Notes under the pieces: model-generated
The model's input: only the letters and a program-made list of their open reading frames with translations
Told to the model about the DNA's origin: nothing
The model's database searches: none
From: an uncultured Oscillibacter sp.
Lineage (GTDB): Bacteria > Bacillota_A > Clostridia > Oscillospirales > Oscillospiraceae
NCBI GenBank assembly: GCA_948902155.1
Contig: CAQVQZ010000091.1
Coordinates: forward strand, 3,147 to 8,560
Length of the DNA stretch: 5,414 nucleotides
Reading direction: 5' to 3'
Shown: positions 1 to 5,375 of the stretch, piece by piece
How positions within the stretch are numbered: position 1 is the stretch's first letter
Layout of the letters: the number at the start of each line of letters is the position of its first letter
Made by a program: the position numbers and the translations under genes

Positions 1-1289
1 AAGCCGGTGGGCAGCCCGTTCTGAACGGTGTAGAAGATGGTAATCAGGCCGGGGAGGGGATAGATCACCTTGAAGAACGTGATGATCTTGTTTTTCAGGG
101 CAATGTTGTCCTTCAGGGCGTGGCGCAGCAGAACGTCGTAATACATGAACCAGCCGGTCTGGGTGGTGAGGCCGAACAGCAAAATGGCGATGGCCACAAA
201 TTTGGCGCCGATGCTGCCGTATACCGTGCCATAGGCGGAGACGGAGAGGGCCGCCCCCTCAACGCCGGAGTTCCAGGCTCCGCTCATGATGATGGTCAGG
301 GACATGATGGTGCAGACCACCATGGTGTCCACGAACACCTCAAACATGCCCCACATGCCCTGGCGGACGGGATGCTCCACCTTCGCCTGGGAGTGGACCA
401 TGGTGGAGGAGCCCTGGCCGGCCTCGTTGCTGAAGACGGAGCGGGCTATGCCGGTCTGGATGGCCGCGGAGGCCGCCGCTCCCGCAAAGCCGCCCACCGC
501 CGCCGTGCCGGTGAAGGCGCCCTTAAAGATCAGGGAGAACGCCGCCGGCAGCTGGGAGATGTTGACAATGATCACGCCCAGGCCCGCCAGAACGAACAGG
601 ACGATCATGAACGGAACGATCTTGCCGGCAAACTCCACGACCCGCTTGCCGCCGCCCCAGATGATGATCCACACAACGACGCTGTAAATCACGCCGAAGA
701 CCAGGATGGGGATGGGGAACGCGGAGGTAAAGCCCTCCACAATGGTGTAGCCCTGCACGCCGGAAAAGAAGTTGCTGGCGAAGCCCACGCCGAAGATGAC
801 GGCGAGAACCGAGGCCACCTTCGCGATGTTCTTGGGAAGCAGCTCCCCGATGCCCTTCTGGATGTAATAGGTGGGGCCGCCATAGGGCTGGCCGTCCTCG
901 TCATAGCTTCGGTAGTAGCACGCCAGGGAAACCTCGGCGCTTTTCAGGGCCATGCCCAGGAGCGCCGCAACCCACAGCCAGAACAGCGCCCCGGGGCCGC
1001 CCACGGCGATGGCCGTGGCCACGCCGCCGATGTTTCCCACGCCGACCGCGCCCCCCACCGCCGTGGCGATGGCGTTGAAGGCGCTGACGTGGCCGGAGCC
1101 GGTTTCGTGCTCTTCCTTGTCAAAGAGAGAACCGAAGGTGCGCTTCATAAAATAGCCGAAGTGCCTGAACTGGAAAAAGCCTGTTCCAATGGTGAACAGT
1201 GCGCCGGAGCCAAGGACGAGAACAATTAACGGGGTACCCCATAAAAAGCCTACCGCGGTGTCCAGAAAATCAGAAATAACACTTGCCAT
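1..1289 (-). CDS. Sodium:alanine/glycine symporter family (AGCS) protein, C-terminus cut off by window edge
   Basis: Integral membrane transporter expected to import a small neutral amino acid (alanine or glycine in characterised relatives) with sodium. The frame stays open from ATG at 1289 to the left edge, giving 429 residues without a stop; family members are usually about 440-480 residues, so only the last few dozen are missing. Recognition rests on the family block at residues 79-112, which includes GNIGGVATA and GGPGALFWLW (near the AGCS signature, with Leu where the pattern has Met), on SVFSNEAGQGSS at 284-295, and on HPVRQGMWGMFEVFVDT at 306-322. About nine to ten hydrophobic segments are visible, for example near 12-34, 190-211, 222-246, 317-338 and 358-376. 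The start is fixed by AAGGAGG at 1296-1302, six bases from the ATG. It lies downstream of the PLP enzyme gene on the same strand, so the enzyme's substrate is a candidate cargo. The segment after residue 375 (TQTGWFMYYD) differs from the GWSYYGE-like text common in the family. Family call is secure; substrate is inference. Confidence 0.95.
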   Translation of the reverse strand, partial: MASVISDFLDTAVGFLWGTPLIVLVLGSGALFTIGTGFFQFRHFGYFMKRTFGSLFDKEEHETGSGHVSAFNAIATAVGGAVGVGNIGGVATAIAVGGPGALFWLWVAALLGMALKSAEVSLACYYRSYDEDGQPYGGPTYYIQKGIGELLPKNIAKVASVLAVIFGVGFASNFFSGVQGYTIVEGFTSAFPIPILVFGVIYSVVVWIIIWGGGKRVVEFAGKIVPFMIVLFVLAGLGVIIVNISQLPAAFSLIFKGAFTGTAAVGGFAGAAASAAIQTGIARSVFSNEAGQGSSTMVHSQAKVEHPVRQGMWGMFEVFVDTMVVCTIMSLTIIMSGAWNSGVEGAALSVSAYGTVYGSIGAKFVAIAILLFGLTTQTGWFMYYDVLLRHALKDNIALKNKIITFFKVIYPLPGLITIFYTVQNGLPTG

Positions 1290-1295
1290 AATAAG

Positions 1296-1302
1296 CCTCC
1301 TT
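1296..1302 (-). promoter_or_regulatory. Ribosome binding site of the AGCS symporter gene
   Basis: AAGGAGG on the minus strand with a six-base spacer to ATG at 1289. This full-strength Shine-Dalgarno fixes the start of a gene that otherwise has no stop codon inside the window. Confidence 0.85.
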
Positions 1303-1360
1303 CCGGTTTCAGGTTCCGCTGACAGCGGCGGCACACTTGAAAAAACACGGACGCGTTTTT

Positions 1361-1387
1361 CATTCGGCAGGCTGCGCCTGCCGGATG
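1361..1387. repeat. Imperfect 12-bp inverted repeat (stem-loop) in the symporter leader
   Basis: Arms 1361-1372 and 1376-1387 pair over 12 positions around a three-base loop (TGC). The only non-Watson-Crick pair is T1364/G1384, a U-G wobble in a plus-strand RNA and an A-C mismatch in the minus-strand message. The minus-strand RNA continues with AAAAACGCG, so this is not a terminator. It may be a message-stabilising or processing hairpin, or an extragenic palindrome; the CCGGATG text resembles REP-type elements, but only one copy is in the window. Confidence 0.55.
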
Positions 1388-1496
1388 GGCCGCAGGGCGT
1401 CCGGCGCCGCGCCCCCAAAACCGGAGGGAGAGATGCTTCGGGCCGGAGCGCCCCCGCGGTTCAGCAGGACCTGATCATGTTCCTTTACCTATCTTT

Positions 1497-1517
1497 GGCG
1501 GCCTCTTCAAGGCCGCC
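1497..1517 (-). repeat. Perfect 7-bp GC stem-loop just after the PLP enzyme stop codon
   Basis: GGCGGCC (1497-1503) and GGCCGCC (1511-1517) form a perfect stem with a seven-base loop, beginning 14 bases past the enzyme's stop. The position suggests 3'-end formation or protection, but the minus-strand RNA continues AAAGATAGG with no U-tract, so termination would be weak or factor-dependent. Confidence 0.5.
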
Positions 1518-1531
1518 GGGAGCCTGCCTGC

Positions 1532-2704
1532 TTACTCCGCCAGCTTGGCGAACGCCTGCTCGAAGTCCGCCATCAGGTCCTTCACGTCCTCGCAGCCCAC
1601 GGACAGGCGGATCAGGTTGTCATAGGGCTTCTTGGGATAGATCAGGGTCACCACGTCGCCGAGGCTGGTGGCGATGGGGGGAATCTGAACCTGATCGGCA
1701 AACTTGGCCATCGTCTCGTAGCCGCCCTTCAGGTGGAAGCAGAGCATGCCGCCGAAGTTATCGCCGTGGAAGAGCTTCTTGGCCAGCTCATGCTGCTTGT
1801 GGCTCTCCAGTCCGGGATAGATAACGAATTCCACCTCCGGCCGGGCCTCCAGCCACCGGGCGAGGGCGAGGGCGTTCTGGGACTGTTTGGCCAGGCGCAG
1901 GGGCAGCGTGCGGACGCCCCGCAGGGCCAGCCAGGAGTCAAAGGGGCTGATGTGGGTGCCCAGGTTGTCGTTGTAATACCGGATCCGGTCCATGTCCGCC
2001 TTCGTGCCCGCCACAATGCCGCAGAGGCCGTCGCCGTGGCCGACATAGTACTTGGTGCCGGAGTGGACGACGATGTCCGCGCCCAGGTCCAGGGGCCGCA
2101 TGATGAACGGGGAGAGGAAGGTGTTGTCCACAATGAACTTGCAGCCGTGGGCGTGGGCCAGCTCCGCAATCGCGGGGAGGTCGGCCAGCTTCAGCAGGGG
2201 ATTGGACAGCGCCTCCAGGTAAATCACCTTCGTGTTGGGCTTGATCGCCTTCTTGACGGCCTCCAGGTCCAGCACCTCCACCCGGTCCGTTTCAATGCCC
2301 TTGGAGGGGAGAATGTCCTCAAACAGGCTGGCCGTGCAGATAAACGTGTCGTCCGAGCAGATGACGTGGTCGCCGGCGTTCAGCTGGGTCAGCAGGGCCA
2401 GGCTCACCGCCGCCATGCCGCAGGAGATGACGCAGGCGTCCTCGGCGTTTTCCAGAGAGGCGACCTTGCGCTCCATGGCCATGGTGGTGGGGTTGGTGGT
2501 GCGGCTGTAGATGCAGCAGCCCGGCTTCCAGCTCATGGCGTCGCCGATCATTTGGTCGTATTCGTCCGTGGTGTTATAGGCGTAGGTCGTGGTTTCATAA
2601 ATCGGGGTGTTCAGCGCATGGGTGACAGGGTCCGGGCCTTCGCCGAGCTTGATCGCCCGGGTGGCGAACTCCATCCCGCTGTAATCAACCGTGTTCTTGT
2701 CCAT
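1532..2704 (-). CDS. PLP-dependent Cys/Met metabolism enzyme (cystathionine/methionine gamma-lyase-like), atypical active site
   Basis: Cytosolic fold-type I PLP enzyme of 390 residues, the usual length for cystathionine gamma-synthase/lyase and methionine gamma-lyase. Seen in order: YSRTTNPT at 66-73 (phosphate-binding Tyr and Arg from the neighbouring subunit), CGMAAVS at 95-101, DNTF at 193-196 (Asp to the pyridine nitrogen), HSGTKYYVGHGD at 214-225 with Lys218 as the PLP Schiff-base lysine, TSLGD at 346-350, and RLSVGCED at 366-373 with Arg366 as the substrate-carboxylate arginine. Two oddities: the conserved catalytic Tyr (Tyr114 of Pseudomonas methionine gamma-lyase) aligns with Phe121, though the following Cys (Cys116 there) is kept as Cys123; and the segment between SLGD and RLSVG is about 16 residues shorter, lacking the usual HP..MTH text. 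The likely reaction is beta- or gamma-elimination on a sulfur amino acid or relative, but the exact substrate is uncertain. ATG at 2704 follows GAGGGAG. It is divergent from the LysR gene and upstream of the symporter gene. Confidence 0.93.
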   Translation of the reverse strand: MDKNTVDYSGMEFATRAIKLGEGPDPVTHALNTPIYETTTYAYNTTDEYDQMIGDAMSWKPGCCIYSRTTNPTTMAMERKVASLENAEDACVISCGMAAVSLALLTQLNAGDHVICSDDTFICTASLFEDILPSKGIETDRVEVLDLEAVKKAIKPNTKVIYLEALSNPLLKLADLPAIAELAHAHGCKFIVDNTFLSPFIMRPLDLGADIVVHSGTKYYVGHGDGLCGIVAGTKADMDRIRYYNDNLGTHISPFDSWLALRGVRTLPLRLAKQSQNALALARWLEARPEVEFVIYPGLESHKQHELAKKLFHGDNFGGMLCFHLKGGYETMAKFADQVQIPPIATSLGDVVTLIYPKKPYDNLIRLSVGCEDVKDLMADFEQAFAKLAE

Positions 2705-2766
2705 AAAGATCTCCCTCTCTTCAAAATTTTTCCCTCAGGTCTGAAAAAGTACCCTGAGATAAATGC

Positions 2767-2789
2767 AGTATAAAAGAGGAAGTTATACT
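2767..2789. promoter_or_regulatory. Inverted repeat AGTATAA-N9-TTATACT, candidate operator over the enzyme promoter
   Basis: Perfect 7-bp arms at 2767-2773 and 2783-2789. One arm overlaps the predicted -10 box of the enzyme gene and the other lies in its -35/-10 spacer. LysR-type regulators bind such interrupted dyads in the spacer they share with a divergent target, so the neighbouring LysR protein is the obvious candidate. The assignment is inference; AT-rich DNA yields dyads by chance more often. Confidence 0.45.
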
Positions 2790-2795
2790 TGTAAA
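2767..2795 (-). promoter_or_regulatory. Predicted sigma-70-type promoter of the PLP enzyme gene
   Basis: On the minus strand, TTTACA (2795-2790) is followed after 17 bases by TATACT (2772-2767); each box matches consensus at five of six positions. Transcription would start near 2760, giving a leader of about 55 bases. A CTCAGG/CCTGAG inverted repeat (2734-2739 with 2753-2758) lies in that leader. The -10 is covered by one arm of the inverted repeat at 2767-2789, so a bound regulator could block or reposition polymerase. Confidence 0.65.
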
Positions 2796-2850
2796 ACTGT
2801 TATTTTTGGTGTATATTACAATAAAAACACTGTTATATCCCTGTTGTTTT

Positions 2851-2880
2851 TTGTAATTATCACAGTAAAAATACTGTAAT
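2851..2880 (+). promoter_or_regulatory. Candidate promoter of the LysR regulator gene with internal inverted repeat
   Basis: TTGTAA (2851-2856) and TGTAAT (2875-2880, five of six to the -10 consensus) are 18 bases apart. The spacer and -10 contain ACAGTA-AAAA-TACTGT (2862-2877), a perfect 6-bp dyad, which would suit autorepression, common for LysR-family genes. The implied start near 2887 leaves a very short leader before the ribosome site, so the true start may lie somewhat upstream; moderate to low confidence. Confidence 0.4.
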
Positions 2881-2886
2881 GCAGAG

Positions 2887-2893
2887 AAGGAGG
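2887..2893 (+). promoter_or_regulatory. Ribosome binding site fixing the TTG start of the LysR gene
   Basis: AAGGAGG seven bases before TTG at 2901. It supports the TTG over the next in-frame ATG (residue 6, 2916), which would delete the start of the DNA-binding domain. Confidence 0.8.
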
Positions 2894-2900
2894 CACGGCA

Positions 2901-3812
2901 TTGAACTTCCTGACGATGGAATATTTTTTGACGGTGGCGGCAAAGCGGAACATCACCAAGGCCGCGGAGGAGCTGCATATTACCCAGCAGACGTTGAGCG
3001 CCCATATCGCGGCGGTGGAAAAGGAGCTCGCCTGCCAGCTGATTGTGCGGAGCAATCCGCTGCAGCTCACCTACGCCGGGGAGGTATTTCTGCAGCATGC
3101 CTCCAGCATTTACGGAAACTATCAGGCCATGTGGAATGAGTTCAACGACCTGACCAATAATCAGCGGGGAAAGCTTCTGATCGGCGTCAACTTCACCAGG
3201 AGCCACGCGATCATGCCGGACAATATCGCCGCCTTCCAGGCGGTCTACCCCCATATTGAGGTGCGGCTGCTGGAGGGGACCAACGAGTCCCTCCACAAAA
3301 GCCTGGTCAGCAAAGACATCGACCTGGCCATCGCCCGGTTTCCGGAGTCGCTTCCCGGAATGGAAATCCGGGATTTTTACCAGGATGAGGTCATCATGCT
3401 GGCCCCCAAGCGGCTCCTGTCGGAGGAGCTGCTCCGGGGGGACGCGTCCATCCGCGATCTGCAACCCTTCCGGGCCTACCCCTTTGTGCTGGGCAGTCCC
3501 TTCGACATCACGGGGCAGTTTGGCCGGGACGTGATCCACAGCGCCGGCTTCCAGCCGATTGTCAAGGCGCAGTCCTCCAACATGGAAACCCTGCTGGCCC
3601 TGTGCGTCAAGGGGGTGGGCATCTGCTTCTGCTCGGAGAGCCTGGCCCGCGCGGTGCTGACCAGGGACCAGCTCAGCCAGATCAAGGTTTACCACCTGGG
3701 GAAGGACGCCTTCCACCACATTCGCTTCGGCTACCGCAAGGAGTCCTACCAATGGAAGATGATCTCCGAGTTTATCCGGATCGCGCTGGAGGCAAAGCGC
3801 GGGCGAGGATAG
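2901..3812 (+). CDS. LysR-family transcriptional regulator
   Basis: Cytosolic DNA-binding regulator of 303 residues, the normal LysR-family length. The N-terminal winged helix-turn-helix covers about residues 1-60: residues 18-39 (ITKAAEELHITQQTLSAHIA onward) are the helix-turn-helix with the typical A-A-E-L-x-I-T-Q-x-x-L-S pattern, followed by the LTYAGEVFLQHA wing/linker text (56-67). Residues 90-295 form the periplasmic-binding-protein-like effector domain, opening with GKLLIGVNF and including DLAIARFPE at 141-149. It uses a TTG start with AAGGAGG seven bases upstream. It is divergent from the PLP enzyme gene across 196 bases, the classic arrangement in which a LysR protein controls its neighbour and itself, so the enzyme and symporter genes are the likely targets. 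The effector is unknown; an amino acid or product of the pathway is plausible. No clear intrinsic terminator follows; the convergent 3998-4030 hairpin lacks a U-tract in this direction. Confidence 0.94.
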   Translation: MNFLTMEYFLTVAAKRNITKAAEELHITQQTLSAHIAAVEKELACQLIVRSNPLQLTYAGEVFLQHASSIYGNYQAMWNEFNDLTNNQRGKLLIGVNFTRSHAIMPDNIAAFQAVYPHIEVRLLEGTNESLHKSLVSKDIDLAIARFPESLPGMEIRDFYQDEVIMLAPKRLLSEELLRGDASIRDLQPFRAYPFVLGSPFDITGQFGRDVIHSAGFQPIVKAQSSNMETLLALCVKGVGICFCSESLARAVLTRDQLSQIKVYHLGKDAFHHIRFGYRKESYQWKMISEFIRIALEAKRGRG

Positions 3813-3997
3813 GCCCCGGGCCATCCGCTCATCCCCCGCCCCCGGTCCTTCCGACGCTCCGGGCAGCCCGCTCTCCGGGGGGGGGGAATCCGAATGGTCT
3901 GGGCGCACCAGGGCGGTGGGGACGATTTCCCGGCGGATCTATGTCCTGCGGGCGGCCGCCCGCCGGGGCAGGGCGGAAATTCCCCTGAACGGAAGGC
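3813..3997. other. GC-rich non-coding stretch between convergent transcription units
   Basis: I find no gene with a credible ribosome site or recognisable product here. It contains a run of ten G (3877-3886) and nested dyads: GCGGGCGGCCGCCCGC (3948-3963, perfect palindrome) inside CCCGGCGG/CCGCCGGG (3929-3936 with 3960-3967). These could form 3'-end structures for the LysR message, but no U-tract follows. Confidence 0.5.
3948..3963. repeat. Perfect 16-base GC palindrome
   Basis: GCGGGCGGCCGCCCGC equals its own reverse complement and contains a NotI site. It lies between the 3' ends of the LysR and endopeptidase genes. It may be part of a 3'-end structure or simply chance in very GC-rich DNA. 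Confidence 0.6.
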
Positions 3998-4030
3998 AAA
4001 AAGGCGGCACGGTTTTCACCGCGCCGCCTT
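3998..4030 (-). terminator. Intrinsic terminator of the NlpC/P60 gene
   Basis: On the minus strand, AAGGCGGC and GCCGCCTT form an 8-bp stem, extended past one mismatch by CGGT/ACCG around a four-base GAAA loop. The descending arm leads directly into a T5 run (A5 at 3998-4002 on the plus strand). It begins 15 bases past the gene's stop codon. In the plus direction only two T follow, so it serves the minus-strand gene mainly. Confidence 0.88.
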
Positions 4031-4045
4031 GAGCTTGTCCAGATT

Positions 4046-4957
4046 TTAGATATGGATGCCGCCCACGAAGTATGTATTGTAATAACCGTCGGTCAGGTCG
4101 GAGTAGATCACGCCGCCGCTCCGGGAGGAGGAGGAGTGAATCATCTGGCCGCCGCCGATGTAGATGCCCGCGTGGGAGCAGGCCTTGCCGGCGTTGCGAG
4201 CCGGATCGTTGAAGAAGACCAGATCGCCGGGCTGGAGCTCGCCCAGGCTGTAAACCCGGGTGCCCAGGCCGCTCTGCCACTGGCCGGTGGCCGTGTGAGG
4301 CAGGGAGACGCCGAACTGCTTATAGACATACATGGTGAAGCCGGAGCAGTCGAAGCCGCCGGGGGCCGCGCCGCCGTAAGTATACCGGGTGCCCAGGAAC
4401 TGCCGGGCGAAGTCCACGATGCTGCTGTCGCCCACGCTGGCGCCGGGGGTGAGGGGCGTTTCGTTGGTCAGGCTGACATAGTCGCTGCGGATGTAGCCTT
4501 CGCCATATGTACCGGTGATGCTGTACCACCCGTTTTCAATTCCGGTGACCGTGACGCCGCTCCCGATGCCCAGGTTGTTCACAATTTCGCTTTCGATGCT
4601 GGCCTCGGCCCGGACGTTGACGCCCCGGGCGTTGACCCGGCCATAGTACTCAAACTCGGTTTCCTCGCTCATGGTGAAGAAGTCGGCGGAGACATAGCCG
4701 TCGTCCCCGTTATGGGCCACATGATACCAGCCGTCGGTCTCGCCCAGGACGGCGATGGTCCAGTCCTTGTTCAGCATGGTGAGGACGGAGGCGTCCAGAG
4801 AGGGGGCGGACCGGAGGCGGAGGGAGGAGCCGGTGGTCTTGCCGATGCCCACCACCAGGGGGTCCCCCTCGGCGGCGAAGGCCGTGACGGCCAGGAACAG
4901 CATGGTAATCAGGGTGAGCGCCAGAACCTTGGCGGCCTTTCCTGCAAGTCGATTCAT
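4046..4957 (-). CDS. Secreted NlpC/P60 peptidoglycan endopeptidase with two SH3b domains
   Basis: Exported cell-wall hydrolase of 303 residues, expected to cut the gamma-D-glutamyl-diamino-acid bond in peptidoglycan stem peptides. Residues 1-29 are a signal peptide: Lys/Arg-containing start, hydrophobic core about 11-27, likely cleavage after TAFAA. Two bacterial SH3 domains follow, about 33-95 (LRLRSAPSLDASVL, DGWYHVAHNGDDGYVSADF) and 104-163 (VNVRAEASIESEIV, NGWYSI, GYIRSDYVSL); these usually bind wall peptides or glycans. The NlpC/P60 domain spans about 176-303: catalytic Cys204 in FDCSGF, His262 in SHAGIYIGGG, third polar residue His274 in MIHSS, plus LQPGDLVFF at 241-249. All catalytic residues are present, so it should be active. 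I chose ATG 4957, preceded by AAAGGAAG at 4967-4974, over the longer GTG frame at 5014, which has no ribosome site and would bury the signal peptide. It lies 87 bases downstream of the small unknown gene with no terminator between, so co-transcription is possible, and ends in a strong terminator. Confidence 0.95.
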   Translation of the reverse strand: MNRLAGKAAKVLALTLITMLFLAVTAFAAEGDPLVVGIGKTTGSSLRLRSAPSLDASVLTMLNKDWTIAVLGETDGWYHVAHNGDDGYVSADFFTMSEETEFEYYGRVNARGVNVRAEASIESEIVNNLGIGSGVTVTGIENGWYSITGTYGEGYIRSDYVSLTNETPLTPGASVGDSSIVDFARQFLGTRYTYGGAAPGGFDCSGFTMYVYKQFGVSLPHTATGQWQSGLGTRVYSLGELQPGDLVFFNDPARNAGKACSHAGIYIGGGQMIHSSSSRSGGVIYSDLTDGYYNTYFVGGIHI

Positions 4958-4987
4958 AAGTGGTTGCTTCCTTTCTCGTATCATTTG

Positions 4988-5004
4988 TGTAACGGTTGGG
5001 TAAG
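4988..5004 (+). promoter_or_regulatory. Degenerate WalR/PhoP-like direct repeat upstream of the NlpC/P60 gene
   Basis: TGTAAC-N5-GGTAAG: the first half-site fits TGTWAH exactly, the second at four of six. It lies 31 bases upstream of the endopeptidase start, reading opposite to the gene. Weak alone, but of interest because a perfect copy occurs upstream of the neighbouring gene. Confidence 0.25.
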
Positions 5005-5044
5005 CGCCCGGCACAACCTGTATCTACAGCCAGGGAGCCGGTTC

Positions 5045-5353
5045 TTATTTCTCCTTGCCCGCCAGGGCCCGGTTCAGCCAGACGGTGGCGATGTCCATCG
5101 CCGCGTAGAGGCTGTCTTTCTCGCTCTTCTTAAGCACCCGGTCCCGGGACTTCAGGTCCGGGTCCGTCAGCTGGAGCTGGATGGAAACCTTGGAGGCCAG
5201 CTCCAGATCCTGTTCCTTCTTTGTCTCCAGCACCTGCATCATGATAATATATTTTTCAGCCATCGTGCCGTAATAGATCAGGTTGCCTGCCCGGCGAAGC
5301 GGATGGCCCTTATAAACAAGGCCCTCGGTTTTGCTGTTCTTGTTCCCAGCCAT
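5045..5353 (-). CDS. Small conserved-looking hypothetical protein (102 residues)
   Basis: I do not recognise this family. The protein is 102 residues, soluble, without a signal peptide or clear membrane segment, and rich in charged residues, especially Lys. Visible text: a basic/polar N-terminus (MAGNKNSKTEG), then VYKGHPLRRAGNLIYYG (13-29), a beta-strand-like stretch YIIMMQVLETKK (35-46), SKVSIQLQLTDPDLKSRDRV (54-73), and a C-terminal helix SLYAAMDIATVWLNRAL (81-97). This looks like a compact alpha/beta domain. The start at ATG 5353 is set by AAGGAGGG at 5359-5366, five bases away; the frame extends upstream to a TTG at 5413, but that codon lies in the -35 promoter box. A strong promoter and a WalR/PhoP-like repeat precede it, and the wall endopeptidase gene follows 87 bases after its stop. 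A link to envelope physiology is inferred from that context only. Confidence 0.88.
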   Translation of the reverse strand: MAGNKNSKTEGLVYKGHPLRRAGNLIYYGTMAEKYIIMMQVLETKKEQDLELASKVSIQLQLTDPDLKSRDRVLKKSEKDSLYAAMDIATVWLNRALAGKEK

Positions 5354-5375
5354 GAAAACCCTCCTTGAAAAATTT

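Larger units (their letters stand above)
1290..1531 (-). other. Structured 242-base spacer between PLP enzyme and AGCS symporter genes
   Basis: I see no gene here. On the minus strand it holds a 7-bp GC stem just after the enzyme stop (1497-1517), a longer stem at 1361-1387, a T6 run (A6 on the plus strand, 1340-1345) and the symporter's ribosome site. Neither stem is followed directly by a U-tract, so neither is a standard intrinsic terminator. No convincing promoter was found; the best try, TTGAAG with TAAAGG 17 bases on, is poor. Read-through from the enzyme gene is therefore the simplest expression model for the symporter, with the stems possibly trimming or stabilising the message. I compared it by eye with the glycine riboswitch often found before AGCS genes and did not find its conserved core. 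Confidence 0.5.

Noticed and set aside
120..1229. Plus-strand 369-codon open frame opposite the symporter gene
   Set aside because: The product is low-complexity His/Asp/Gly/Ala-rich text with no domain pattern, and the opposite strand encodes a clear AGCS transporter; it is a high-GC antisense shadow.
1361..1387. Intrinsic terminator between the enzyme and symporter genes
   Set aside because: The stem is strong, but the minus-strand RNA continues AAAAACGCG; the nearest U-run is about 15 bases later, too far for a standard terminator.
1290..1531. Glycine riboswitch before the AGCS gene
   Set aside because: This is a common arrangement in Clostridia, so I looked for the GGAGAG and CCGAAGG core on the minus strand and did not find it.
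1733..2773. Plus-strand 346-codon open frame opposite the PLP enzyme
   Set aside because: It mirrors the enzyme codons, has no ribosome site, and reads as Val/Gly/Gln-rich text with no recognisable motif.
2853..2865. CRP-like site (TGTGATAATTACA on the minus strand)
   Set aside because: Only one half-site is good and the spacing does not fit TGTGA-N6-TCACA; AT-rich context explains it.
2721..3908. Minus-strand 395-codon open frame opposite the LysR gene
   Set aside because: It is antisense to a secure LysR gene, and its end reads through the AT-rich promoter region with unnatural composition.
4958..5014. N-terminal extension of the NlpC/P60 protein to a GTG at 5014
   Set aside because: No ribosome site precedes the GTG, and the 19 extra residues would displace a normal signal peptide that begins at ATG 4957.
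4052..5368. Plus-strand 438-codon open frame opposite the endopeptidase and small gene
   Set aside because: It spans two real minus-strand genes, their spacer and a promoter; composition and lack of motifs mark it as a shadow.
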